Shown piece by piece: positions 16,452-24,238 of a DNA stretch of 64,000 nucleotides. Position 1 is the first letter of the stretch. Every line of letters begins with the position of its first letter. The notes under the pieces are model-generated. The model saw nothing but the letters and a program-made list of their open reading frames with translations. It had not been told where the DNA came from and did no database searches. The DNA comes from Ramlibacter ginsenosidimutans. Its GTDB lineage: Bacteria > Pseudomonadota > Gammaproteobacteria > Burkholderiales > Burkholderiaceae_C. Location of the stretch: the NCBI RefSeq assembly GCF_016654015.1, contig NZ_JAEPWM010000005.1, positions 124,001 through 188,000 on the forward strand, in the 5' to 3' direction. The position numbers and the translations under genes were made by a program.

Positions 16452-17312
16452 GTGAGCACCCAGCAAGACGAGCTTCGTTCCTGGATCGGACGCAGCGAGA
16501 CCGTGGAAGACGCGATCCATCCCACCCCGGTCGTTGCCCTGACGGCCACGCTCGACTACCCGCCGGCCCCGGTACCCGCCGGCACGGCCTTGCCGCCCCT
16601 CTGGCATTGGCTGTACTTCCTGCCAATGCACCGGCAGAGCGAGATCGGCGCCGACGGCCATGCACGGCGCGGTGGCTTTCTTCCCCCAGTGCCGCTGCCG
16701 CGCCGCATGTGGGCCGGCGGCCAGTTCGAATTCCGCGCGCCGATCCGCGTCGGCGATCGTGTTACCCGCACCTCCACCATAGACGACGTCTCCACCAAGC
16801 ACGGCCGCACGGGCCAGCTCGTCTTCGTCAAGGTGCGCCACGAGGTGCGCTGCAATGAGGACACCGACCCCTCGCTGGTCGAGTTCCATGACATCGTCTA
16901 CCGCGAAGCGCAGGGGCCGAACGATGTCGCGCCGCCGCCCCAGGCCGCGCCCACCGAAGCTGCGTGGCGCCGCCAGATCGTGCCGGATGACGTGCTGCTG
17001 TTCCGCTACTCCGCACTCACCTTCAACGGCCACCGGATCCATTACGACCGGCAGTACGTGACGCAGGTGGAGGGCTATCCCGGCCTCATCGTGCACGGCC
17101 CGCTGATCGCCACCCTGCTGATGGACCTGTTGCGGCGCGAGCTGCCCGGCGCCGACGTGGCGAGCTTCCGCTTCAAGGCCGTTCGCCCCACCTTCGACCT
17201 CAATGCCTTCCACGTCAGCGGGCAGCCGCAAGTCGACGGGAAGACCATCCGCCTCTGGGCCTCCGACCACGAAGGCTGGCTGACCATGGACGCGACCGCG
17301 GTCCTGCGCTGA
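16452..17312 (+). CDS. MaoC-like/FAS1-like hydratase (itaconyl- or mesaconyl-CoA hydratase type)
   Basis: A 286-residue double hot-dog hydratase whose relatives include itaconyl-CoA hydratase (Ich) and mesaconyl-C4-CoA hydratase. These add water to an unsaturated C5-dicarboxylyl-CoA to give citramalyl-CoA. An N-terminal FAS1-like dehydratase domain (LPPLWHWLYFLP, then RRMWAGGQFEF) is followed by a MaoC part with the catalytic-type FNGHRIHYD and GLIVHGPL motifs. The start is a GTG at 16452 preceded by GGAGAC five bases upstream. A CaiB-type transferase and a CitE-type lyase follow on the same strand with short gaps, matching the ict-ich-ccl logic of itaconate degradation. The precise substrate is inferred. 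Confidence 0.82.
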   Translation: MSTQQDELRSWIGRSETVEDAIHPTPVVALTATLDYPPAPVPAGTALPPLWHWLYFLPMHRQSEIGADGHARRGGFLPPVPLPRRMWAGGQFEFRAPIRVGDRVTRTSTIDDVSTKHGRTGQLVFVKVRHEVRCNEDTDPSLVEFHDIVYREAQGPNDVAPPPQAAPTEAAWRRQIVPDDVLLFRYSALTFNGHRIHYDRQYVTQVEGYPGLIVHGPLIATLLMDLLRRELPGADVASFRFKAVRPTFDLNAFHVSGQPQVDGKTIRLWASDHEGWLTMDATAVLR

Positions 17313-17338
17313 TCCACAAGTAAACCGGAGCCAGAACC

Positions 17339-18529
17339 ATGCAGCCCCTCCAAGGCATTACCGTCGTCACGCTCGAACACGCGATCGCGGCACCTTTCGC
17401 AACCCGGCAGCTCGCCGACCTCGGCGCCCGCGTGATCAAGATCGAACGCCCGGGTTCGGGCGACTTTGCCCGCGGCTACGACGAGCGCGTCCGCGGCCTG
17501 TCCTCGCACTTCGTCTGGACCAACCGCTCCAAGGAAAGCCTCACGCTCGACGTCAAGCATCCGGAAGCGGCCAGGATCCTGGAGCGCCTGGTGCTTGAAA
17601 AGGCCGACATCGTGGTGCAGAACCTCGCGCCAGGCGCCGCGGCGCGCCTGGGCCTCGGCTACGAGAAGCTGTCGGCCGGCAAGCCGGCGCTGATCGTGTG
17701 CGACATCTCGGGCTACGGCGACGACCCGGTCCACCCCGGGCCGTACCGGGACAAGAAGGCTTATGACCTCCTCATCCAGAGCGAGGCCGGCTTCGTCTCC
17801 GTCACCGGCACGCCCGACGAACCGTGCAAGGCCGGCCCGTCGATCGCCGACATCGCCGCCGGGATGTATGCGTACAGCAATATCCTCGCTGCCCTGCTGC
17901 AGCGCGGGCAGACCGGCAAGGGCCAGCGCATCGACATCTCGATGCTGGAATCGCTTGCCGAGTGGACGAGCTATCCGCTCTACTACGCCTTCGAGGGCGC
18001 CGCGCCGCCGCCCCGCACGGGTGCCAGTCACGCCACCATCTATCCCTACGGCCCGTTCCCGGCCGGTGACGGCACGACGGTGATGCTGGGCCTGCAGAAC
18101 GAACGCGAATGGGTCAGCTTCTGCGACAAGGTGCTGCAGCAACCCGGGCTCGCCAGCGATCCGCGGTTCACCGCCAACTTCAAGCGCGTGGCCGAGCGCG
18201 ACGCCCTGCGCCGGATCATCGTCGAGGCCTTCCAGCACCTCACCGGCGCGCAGGTGGTCGAGCGGCTCGAGCTTGCGCAGATCGCCAACGCCCGCGTCAA
18301 CAGCATGCAGGACGTCTGGGCGCATCCCCAGCTCCAGGCGCGCGGCCGCTGGACCGAAGTCGGCTCGCCGAAGGGCAGCTTGCCCGCCATGCTGCCGCCC
18401 GGCAGCTGGGACGTGGGCCCCCGCATGGACCCGGTGCCGGCACTCGGCCAGCACACCGATGCGATCCTCGCGGAGCTGGGTTATGGCTCGGCCGAGATCG
18501 CGGCCCTCCATGCATCGAAGGCGGTCTGA
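17339..18529 (+). CDS. CaiB/BaiF family (class III) CoA-transferase
   Basis: A 396-residue class III CoA-transferase. It should move CoA from a donor such as succinyl-CoA onto a carboxylic acid through an aspartyl-CoA anhydride. The likely catalytic aspartate is Asp171 in PSIADIAAGMY, preceded by the typical SEAGFVSVTGTP. The opening LQGITVVTLEHAIAAPFATR and the IKIERPGSGDFAR motif are standard for the family. The ATG follows a GGAGCC site and lies 26 bases after the hydratase. In this setting the most plausible job is activation of an unsaturated or hydroxy C5-dicarboxylate. Other acids remain possible, because specificity in this family is not readable by eye. Confidence 0.88.
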   Translation: MQPLQGITVVTLEHAIAAPFATRQLADLGARVIKIERPGSGDFARGYDERVRGLSSHFVWTNRSKESLTLDVKHPEAARILERLVLEKADIVVQNLAPGAAARLGLGYEKLSAGKPALIVCDISGYGDDPVHPGPYRDKKAYDLLIQSEAGFVSVTGTPDEPCKAGPSIADIAAGMYAYSNILAALLQRGQTGKGQRIDISMLESLAEWTSYPLYYAFEGAAPPPRTGASHATIYPYGPFPAGDGTTVMLGLQNEREWVSFCDKVLQQPGLASDPRFTANFKRVAERDALRRIIVEAFQHLTGAQVVERLELAQIANARVNSMQDVWAHPQLQARGRWTEVGSPKGSLPAMLPPGSWDVGPRMDPVPALGQHTDAILAELGYGSAEIAALHASKAV

Positions 18530-18539
18530 GGTGAGTGCC

Positions 18540-19367
18540 ATGCCCGAAGCTTCCACCCATCCGCGCACCTACCTGTTCGTTCCCGGCACCCGGCCGGAGC
18601 GCTTCGGCAAGGCCCTCGCCAGCGGTGCCGATGTCGTGGTGCTGGACCTCGAGGACGCGGTGGCCGCCGGCGACAAGGACTCGGCCCGACAGACGATCGC
18701 GAACTGGCTCGCGGCTGCGGCGCCCGCCGACCGGGCCCGCATCGTGGTCCGCATCAACGACGCCGAGTCCGACTGGTTCGCGGAAGACCTGCGGGCGCTG
18801 CGCGCCGCCGGCGTGGCCGCCGTCCTGCTGCCCAAGGCGGAGTCGGCGCAGCAGATTGCCGCGACCCAGGCCGCGTTGCCCGGCGCAAGCGTGCTCGCCC
18901 TGATCGAGAGCGCGCGCGGCGTTGTCCAGGTCGACACCATTGCCGCCGCCGGTGCGTCCCGCCTGGTCTTCGGCACGCTGGACTTCGCGCTCGATCTCGA
19001 CATCGACATCACGACCGACGCCTCGGGCCTGGCCTATGCAGCCAGCCGCATCGCGCTGGCCTCGCGCGTCGCGGGCCTGCCGTCCCCGGTGGCCGGCGTC
19101 ACGCCGCAGCTCGACGCCCCCGCGCACCTGCTTGCCGACCTGGCCGTGGCGCGCAGCCAGGGGTTCGGCGCGAAGCTATGCATCCATCCCCGCCAGGTCC
19201 AGGCGATCCACGCGGCGCTGCGGCCCAGCGCCGAAGCGCTCGACTGGGCGCGGCGAGTGCTTGCCGCCGATGCCGCATCGCCCGGCGCCGCCCGCCTCGA
19301 CGGCCGCATGGTCGACCGACCGGTGGTGCTGCAGGCCCAGCGCACCCTGGGTCTGGCCCGCGACTGA
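18540..19367 (+). CDS. HpcH/HpaI-CitE family CoA-ester lyase (citramalyl/malyl-CoA lyase type)
   Basis: A 275-residue TIM-barrel lyase of the CitE/malyl-CoA lyase group. The arginine-containing opening RTYLFVPGTRPERFGKAL and the VVLDLEDAV magnesium/CoA motif lie within residues 9-41. The acidic metal ligands are in ALIESARGV (about 122) and VFGTLDFALDL (about 148). Relatives cleave citramalyl-CoA to acetyl-CoA and pyruvate, or malyl-CoA to acetyl-CoA and glyoxylate. The ATG at 18540 lies 10 bases after the CoA-transferase stop, with GAGGTGAG as ribosome site; a GTG at 18531 is possible. It is the third consecutive gene of a CoA-transfer, hydration and cleavage series. Confidence 0.88.
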   Translation: MPEASTHPRTYLFVPGTRPERFGKALASGADVVVLDLEDAVAAGDKDSARQTIANWLAAAAPADRARIVVRINDAESDWFAEDLRALRAAGVAAVLLPKAESAQQIAATQAALPGASVLALIESARGVVQVDTIAAAGASRLVFGTLDFALDLDIDITTDASGLAYAASRIALASRVAGLPSPVAGVTPQLDAPAHLLADLAVARSQGFGAKLCIHPRQVQAIHAALRPSAEALDWARRVLAADAASPGAARLDGRMVDRPVVLQAQRTLGLARD

Positions 19368-19401
19368 TTCTGCCCCCATCCACCCGAGAGAGACACACAC
19401 C

Positions 19402-20748
19402 ATGGCATCCACCATCATCGACTCGCGCATCTTCGGCGACATGTTCAGCGACGCGCGCATGCGCGACGTCTGGTCCGACGAGAACCGCACCGCGAAGTAC
19501 CTGGACATCGAGCGCGCCCTGGCCAAGGTCCAGGGCGAACTGGGCATCATCCCCAAGGAAGCGGCGGACGAGATCGTCCGCAACTGCAACCTGTCGCAGA
19601 TCGACTGGGCGAAGCTCAAGGCCAAGACCGAGCAGATCGGCTACCCGATCATCGCGGTGGTCAACCAGATCAACGCCAACTGCCGCGACAAGCTCGGCGA
19701 GTTCTGCCACTGGGGTGCCACCACCCAGGACATCACCGACACGGCCGCGGTGCTGCAGATGCGCGAAGGCCTCGCGCTGGTCGAACAGGACCTGGACGAG
19801 ATCGCCGACGCCCTCGCTGCGCTGGCGAAGAAATACCGCGACACGCCAGTCATCGGCCGATCCAACCTGCAGCAGGCCACGCCGATCACCTTCGGCTACA
19901 AGATGGCCAGCATCCTCGCAGGCATCGATCGCCACCGGGAGCGCCTGCAGCAGCTGAAGCCGCGGGTGCTCATGGGCGAATTCGGCGGTGCGTCCGGCAC
20001 CCTGTCGTCGCTGGAAAAAGGCGCGATGGAAACCCAGGCCGGCCTGATGAAGGAGCTCGGCCTGGCGCAGCCGCTGATCTCCTGGCACACCGTGCGCGAC
20101 ACCTTCGCCGAGGTCGGCAACTTCCTCGCCCTGGTCGGCGGCTCGCTCGGCAAGATCGCGATGGACGTCAAGCTGATGATGCAGACCGAGGTGGCGGAAG
20201 TCTTCGAGCCCTATGCGCCGGGCCGCGGCTCGTCGTCCACCATGCCGCAGAAGCGCAACCCGATCTCCTGCCTGTACATCCATGCCAACATCTCGGTGGC
20301 GCGCCAGCACGCGGCGGCGCTGATGGACGCCATGGTGGCGGACCACGAGCGCTCCACCGGCCCCTGGGAAATCGAGTGGGTTTCGCTGCCGGAGATCTTC
20401 TGCCTCATGTCGGGTGCGCTCAAGCAGGCCAAGTTCATCCTGAAGGGCCTGGAAGTGGACGCCGGCCGGATGCGCGCCAACATCGACATGACAAACGGGT
20501 TGGTGATGTCCGAGGCCGTGATGATGGGCCTGGGCCCGTACATCGGCCGTGAATACGCGCACGACCTCGTGTACGACCTGTGCCGGAAGGCGATCCAGGA
20601 GAACCGTCCCCTGATCGAGATCCTGGCGGCCCATGGCGAAATCAGCAAGCACGTCACGCGGGCCCAGCTCGAAGCGATGTGCGAGCCCGCCAACCACCTC
20701 GGCCAGGCCGGGGTGATGGTGGACCGCGTCCTGGCCCACAGGCGCTGA
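19402..20748 (+). CDS. Aspartase/fumarase-superfamily lyase (PurB/PcaB-like)
   Basis: A 448-residue member of the superfamily that includes adenylosuccinate lyase, argininosuccinate lyase and 3-carboxymuconate cycloisomerase. The conserved regions are HWGATTQD (103-110), SNLQQATP (154-161) and the flexible serine loop GRGSSSTMPQKRNP (274-287). The usual THxQxAxP motif reads SNLQQATP, so its histidine position is asparagine. This argues against a simple purB, as does the location among C5-CoA genes. Elimination that releases fumarate or a methylated or branched analogue (for example mesaconate) would feed the neighbouring CoA pathway. That substrate assignment is inference. The ATG is preceded by GAGAGAGA. 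Confidence 0.85.
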   Translation: MASTIIDSRIFGDMFSDARMRDVWSDENRTAKYLDIERALAKVQGELGIIPKEAADEIVRNCNLSQIDWAKLKAKTEQIGYPIIAVVNQINANCRDKLGEFCHWGATTQDITDTAAVLQMREGLALVEQDLDEIADALAALAKKYRDTPVIGRSNLQQATPITFGYKMASILAGIDRHRERLQQLKPRVLMGEFGGASGTLSSLEKGAMETQAGLMKELGLAQPLISWHTVRDTFAEVGNFLALVGGSLGKIAMDVKLMMQTEVAEVFEPYAPGRGSSSTMPQKRNPISCLYIHANISVARQHAAALMDAMVADHERSTGPWEIEWVSLPEIFCLMSGALKQAKFILKGLEVDAGRMRANIDMTNGLVMSEAVMMGLGPYIGREYAHDLVYDLCRKAIQENRPLIEILAAHGEISKHVTRAQLEAMCEPANHLGQAGVMVDRVLAHRR

Positions 20749-20838
20749 TCCGACCCGACGCACTTCTGCCGCGAAGACCAGTGACACCGGCGCAGACCGG
20801 TGCATGGATACCCACGCCCCAACACCGGAGACAAGATC

Positions 20839-22173
20839 GTGAACCTTTCCAGATTACTCAAGCTGCTCTACGTGCAGGTCCTCATCGGCCTGATCGTCGG
20901 CATCGCCGTCGGGCACTACTGGCCCGAGTTCGGCGCGAGGCTCAAGCCGCTCGGCGACGGCTTCGTCAAGCTGGTGAAGATGATGATCGCGCCGGTGGTG
21001 TTCTGCACCATCGTGAGCGGCATCACGTCGCTTGGCGACTCGAAGGAGATCGGCAAGACCCTGCTCAAGGCGATGGGGCTTTTCTATGCGCTCACGCTTC
21101 TCGCGCTGGTCACGGGCCTGGTCGCGGTGTTCGTGCTGCAGCCCGGCGCGGGCATGCACATCGATCCGAAAAACCTGGACGCCTCCGTGGCGGGCCGGTT
21201 CGCCAGCCAAGTGCACATCCACGGATTCACCGACTTCGTCATGCACATCATCCCGAACGCCTTCTTCGGCGCTTTCGCGGAGGGAGAGGTCTTGCCGGTG
21301 CTGCTGCTGGCGGTGCTGTGCGGCTTCGGGCTGACCCGCATCGGCTCTGCCGCCAGGCCCGTGCTCGAAGGCATCGACGGCTTTTCGCACATGCTCTTTG
21401 CCGCCTTCGGCATCATCATGCGGCTGGCGCCGATCGGCGCCTTCGGCGCCATGGCCTTCACCGTCGGCCGCTACGGCATCAAGTCGATCGGATCGCTGGG
21501 GCTGCTGATAGCCACGTTCTACGTCGCCTGCATCTTCTTCGTCGCGTTGGTGCTGGGCCTGCTGGCCCGGGTCCACGGGTTCAAGCTGTGGCAGCTGATG
21601 CGCTATATCAAGGAAGAACTGCTGGTCGTCCTGGGGACTTCGTCGAGCGAGCCGGTGCTGCCGCGCCTGCTGCTGAAGCTCGAGCGCCTGGGCTGCAAGA
21701 AGGGCGTGGTGGGCCTGGTGCTCCCCACCGGCTACTCGTTCAACCTGGACGGCACGGCCATTTACCTGACGCTGGCCTCGATGTTCATCGCCCAGGCTTG
21801 CGACATCCATCTCTCCTGGCTCCAGATCGCTTCCATGCTCGGCGTCATGCTGCTCACCTCGAAAGGCGCAGCCGGTGTGACCGGCAGCGGCTTCGTCGCG
21901 CTGGTCGCCACCCTCACCGTGATGCCGGACCTGCCGGTGGCCGGCGTCGCGCTCATCGTCGGCATCGACCGCTTCATGTCGGAAGCGCGTGCGCTGACCA
22001 GCACGATCAGCAATGCGGTCGCGTGCATCGTGGTGTCGATCTGGGAACGCGCTTGCGACCGGGAGATGCTGCAGCGCGAGCTGGGCGCGAACTACGCCAA
22101 TACGGAGCACGATCTGGAGGAGGGCGGGGTGGAGTTCCCGCCGACGCTCGGGTCATCCGGCGCGGCCCACTGA
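20839..22173 (+). CDS. dctA: DctA-type dicarboxylate:cation symporter
   Basis: A 444-residue inner-membrane symporter of the glutamate/dicarboxylate (DAACS) family. The serine-rich hairpin GTSSSEPVLPR, the cation/substrate motif TGYSFNLDGTAIY and the second hairpin SKGAAGVTGSGF are all present between about residues 270 and 360. Multiple hydrophobic segments precede them. The length matches DctA (about 430-445). The start is a GTG at 20839 with CCGGAGACA upstream. It ends the CoA-pathway gene run and converges on the LysR, with 9 bases between the stops. It should import the dicarboxylate used by that run, complementing the Bug proteins further right. Confidence 0.92.
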   Translation: MNLSRLLKLLYVQVLIGLIVGIAVGHYWPEFGARLKPLGDGFVKLVKMMIAPVVFCTIVSGITSLGDSKEIGKTLLKAMGLFYALTLLALVTGLVAVFVLQPGAGMHIDPKNLDASVAGRFASQVHIHGFTDFVMHIIPNAFFGAFAEGEVLPVLLLAVLCGFGLTRIGSAARPVLEGIDGFSHMLFAAFGIIMRLAPIGAFGAMAFTVGRYGIKSIGSLGLLIATFYVACIFFVALVLGLLARVHGFKLWQLMRYIKEELLVVLGTSSSEPVLPRLLLKLERLGCKKGVVGLVLPTGYSFNLDGTAIYLTLASMFIAQACDIHLSWLQIASMLGVMLLTSKGAAGVTGSGFVALVATLTVMPDLPVAGVALIVGIDRFMSEARALTSTISNAVACIVVSIWERACDREMLQRELGANYANTEHDLEEGGVEFPPTLGSSGAAH

Positions 22174-22182
22174 ACGCTCGTT

Positions 22183-23112
22183 TCAGGCGACAGCGCGGCG
22201 GCCCGCGGGCTTGCCGCGCTTTGCTTTTATCTCGGCGAAGAATGCATAGAGTTGCTGGGCCGCGGGCGACAGTGCGCGCCCCTTGCGACGGATCAGGCCG
22301 ATCTTGCGGGTGATGATGGGGTCGAAAAGCGGCACGCTCACGAGGAGCGGGTGGTCCGCCCCCGGCATCGCGATCGAGGGCACCGCCGCCACGCCCAGGC
22401 CCGCTTCGACCAGTCCCAGCATGGTCGTGACATGCTGCGTCTCATAGATGCTTTGCGGGCGTCCCGCCAGACCGGAGAGCGCCTGATCGAGGAGGAGCCG
22501 GTTGCCGGAGGCCTTGCTCACCGAGATGTAGTCGTATTGCGCCAGTTCGGTCCACGTGACCCGGCGCTTCTTCGCCAGCGCATGGTCGCGGCGGCAGGCG
22601 GCGACGAAACGTTCCTCCATGAGCGGCTTGAATTCGATGTCGGGCTCCTGGCTACCGACAAAGTTGAGACCGAAGTCGGCCTCACTGCGCGACACCGCCG
22701 TCAGCACTTCGTTCGCGCTGGCATCGAACACCTTGACCCTGACCTTGGGGTAGCGCTCGTGGTAGCGTGAAATCACCTGCGATACGAAGTAGTAGACGGT
22801 CGAAGGCACGCAGGCGATCGTCACTTCGCCCATGCGGGTGGCGGCAACCCCGCGGATGCCAAGCAGCATGTGGTCCAGTTCGTCGAGCAGCTGCTGCACC
22901 TTGCGGTCGAAGTCGCGGCCGACAGACGTCAGGCTCACGCGCCGCGTGGTGCGCTCGAGCAATTGCACGCCCAGGGCCTCCTCCAGCTTCTCGATGCGGC
23001 GGCTGAACGCAGGTTGCGACACGTTCAATGCGTCGGCTGCCTTGCGGAAGCTGCTGAGTTCGGCCACGGCGCGAAAGGCCTGGAGGTCGTTGAGATTGAA
23101 GTTGATGGCCAT
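22183..23112 (-). CDS. LysR-family regulator, likely controller of the C5-dicarboxylate genes
   Basis: A 309-residue LysR protein. Its helix-turn-helix (AELSSFRKAADALNVSQPAF then SRRIEKLEEALG) is textbook, and the effector domain opens with GEVTIACVPSTVYYFVSQV. It is divergent from the Bug gene at 23266 and convergent with dctA. The divergent gap holds a T-N11-A-like dyad (23137-23158), which recurs almost unchanged before the MaoC-type gene at 16452. This links the regulator to both operons. A C-terminal tail, KAKRGKPAGRRAVA, is basic. Inducer unknown; an unsaturated C5 dicarboxylate or its CoA ester is the inferred candidate. Confidence 0.92.
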   Translation of the reverse strand: MAINFNLNDLQAFRAVAELSSFRKAADALNVSQPAFSRRIEKLEEALGVQLLERTTRRVSLTSVGRDFDRKVQQLLDELDHMLLGIRGVAATRMGEVTIACVPSTVYYFVSQVISRYHERYPKVRVKVFDASANEVLTAVSRSEADFGLNFVGSQEPDIEFKPLMEERFVAACRRDHALAKKRRVTWTELAQYDYISVSKASGNRLLLDQALSGLAGRPQSIYETQHVTTMLGLVEAGLGVAAVPSIAMPGADHPLLVSVPLFDPIITRKIGLIRRKGRALSPAAQQLYAFFAEIKAKRGKPAGRRAVA

Positions 23113-23136
23113 CTTCCGGTTCCCCCAGGGAGATCA

Positions 23137-23158
23137 CTGATCCACGATGCGCATCAAT
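23137..23158. promoter_or_regulatory. Probable LysR-type binding site in the LysR/Bug divergent region
   Basis: TGAT, 11 bases, ATCA, within a stretch sharing TGATCCACG and GCATCAAT with the site at 16336-16357. It lies 24 bases upstream of the LysR ATG and 107 bases before the Bug gene. It is suited to autoregulation plus activation of the rightward operon. Confidence 0.65.
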
Positions 23159-23265
23159 CGATTCTAAACATGCAATTCACAAGAAGTCCGGGCTGTCGGA
23201 CCATATGGGCCAGTCCAGGAACTGCACCCAGCAAGTTTGCGAGACACATCCACCGGAGCAGACAA

Positions 23266-24237
23266 ATGCGAGTCCCCAGCTTTCGCCTGATCGGCGCCGC
23301 CGCCCTGACCACAGTCCTTGCGTGCGGCAACGCACTCGCCGACTTTCCCGAGAAGACGATCACCATCGTGGTGCCCACAGCTGCGGGCGGTGCGAACGAT
23401 GCGATGGCGCGCGTCATCGGGCAGGGTATGTCGGCGATCCTCAAGCAGCCTGTCATCGTCGAGAACAAGGCCGGCGGCAACGGCGCCATCGCCAGCGAGT
23501 ACGTCATGCGCGCCGCGCCCGACGGATACACGCTGATGCTGGGTTACATCGCGACGCACGCGCTGAACCCGTCTTTGCAGAAGCTGCGCTATGACCCGAT
23601 CAAGGACTTTGAACCGGTCGGCATGATCGGTTCGTCGGCCACGCTGATGGTCGCGAACCCCGCGGTCAAGGCCAGCAACGCGAGGGAGCTCGTGGCGCTG
23701 CTCAAGGCGACGCCCGACAAGATCAGCTACGCGTCGGCCGGCAACGGCACGGCTCCCCAGTTCGCAGCCGAGATGTTCAAGCTGGCGACCGGCACCTCCA
23801 TGCTCCACGTGCCGTACAAGGGCTCGGCACCGGCGATCACCGACACCATCGGAGGCCAGACCCAGGTGATGTTCCCCAGCCTGTTCACGGCCATGCCGTA
23901 CGTGAAAGGCGGCAAGCTGAAGGCGCTGGGAGTAGCCGGCGAGAAGCGTTCTGCCCTGATGCCGGACGTGCCCACGCTCAAGGAGCAGGGCATCAATGGG
24001 GTCGACGTCTCCCAGTGGTACGCGATTTTCGCGCCGGCGAAGACGCCCAAGCCTGTGATCGCGCGGCTCAACAAGGCGCTCAATGAAGTGCTGGCCGACA
24101 AGACCGTCGTCCAGCGCCTGGAGGGTCATGGTGCGGAGGTTTCCACCATGACGCCGGATCAACTGCGAAGCTACGTCCAGCAGGAACAGGTGAAGTGGAA
24201 GAAGGTCGTCCAGGCGGCGAAACTCACGGCGGACTGA
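23266..24237 (+). CDS. Bug/TctC-family periplasmic solute-binding protein
   Basis: A 323-residue Bug protein with a Sec signal peptide ending ALA (residues 23-25) before the mature start DFPEKTITIVVPTAAGGAND. The family motifs VENKAGGNGAIASEY and AAPDGYTLMLGY are clear. The ATG at 23266 is chosen because it gives the signal peptide, with GGAGCAGAC upstream. One base separates its stop from the start of the PrpF-Bug fusion gene. That gene's C-terminal half is an obvious paralogue of this protein (shared NGAIASEYV, QVMFPSLFTA-like and LNEVLAD stretches). Presumably it binds the carboxylate handled by the LysR-controlled genes on either side. Confidence 0.93.
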   Translation: MRVPSFRLIGAAALTTVLACGNALADFPEKTITIVVPTAAGGANDAMARVIGQGMSAILKQPVIVENKAGGNGAIASEYVMRAAPDGYTLMLGYIATHALNPSLQKLRYDPIKDFEPVGMIGSSATLMVANPAVKASNARELVALLKATPDKISYASAGNGTAPQFAAEMFKLATGTSMLHVPYKGSAPAITDTIGGQTQVMFPSLFTAMPYVKGGKLKALGVAGEKRSALMPDVPTLKEQGINGVDVSQWYAIFAPAKTPKPVIARLNKALNEVLADKTVVQRLEGHGAEVSTMTPDQLRSYVQQEQVKWKKVVQAAKLTAD

Positions 24238-24238
24238 C

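Noticed and set aside
20854..22110. A 418-codon minus-strand frame
   Set aside because: Antisense to dctA; the transporter hairpins on the plus strand are diagnostic.
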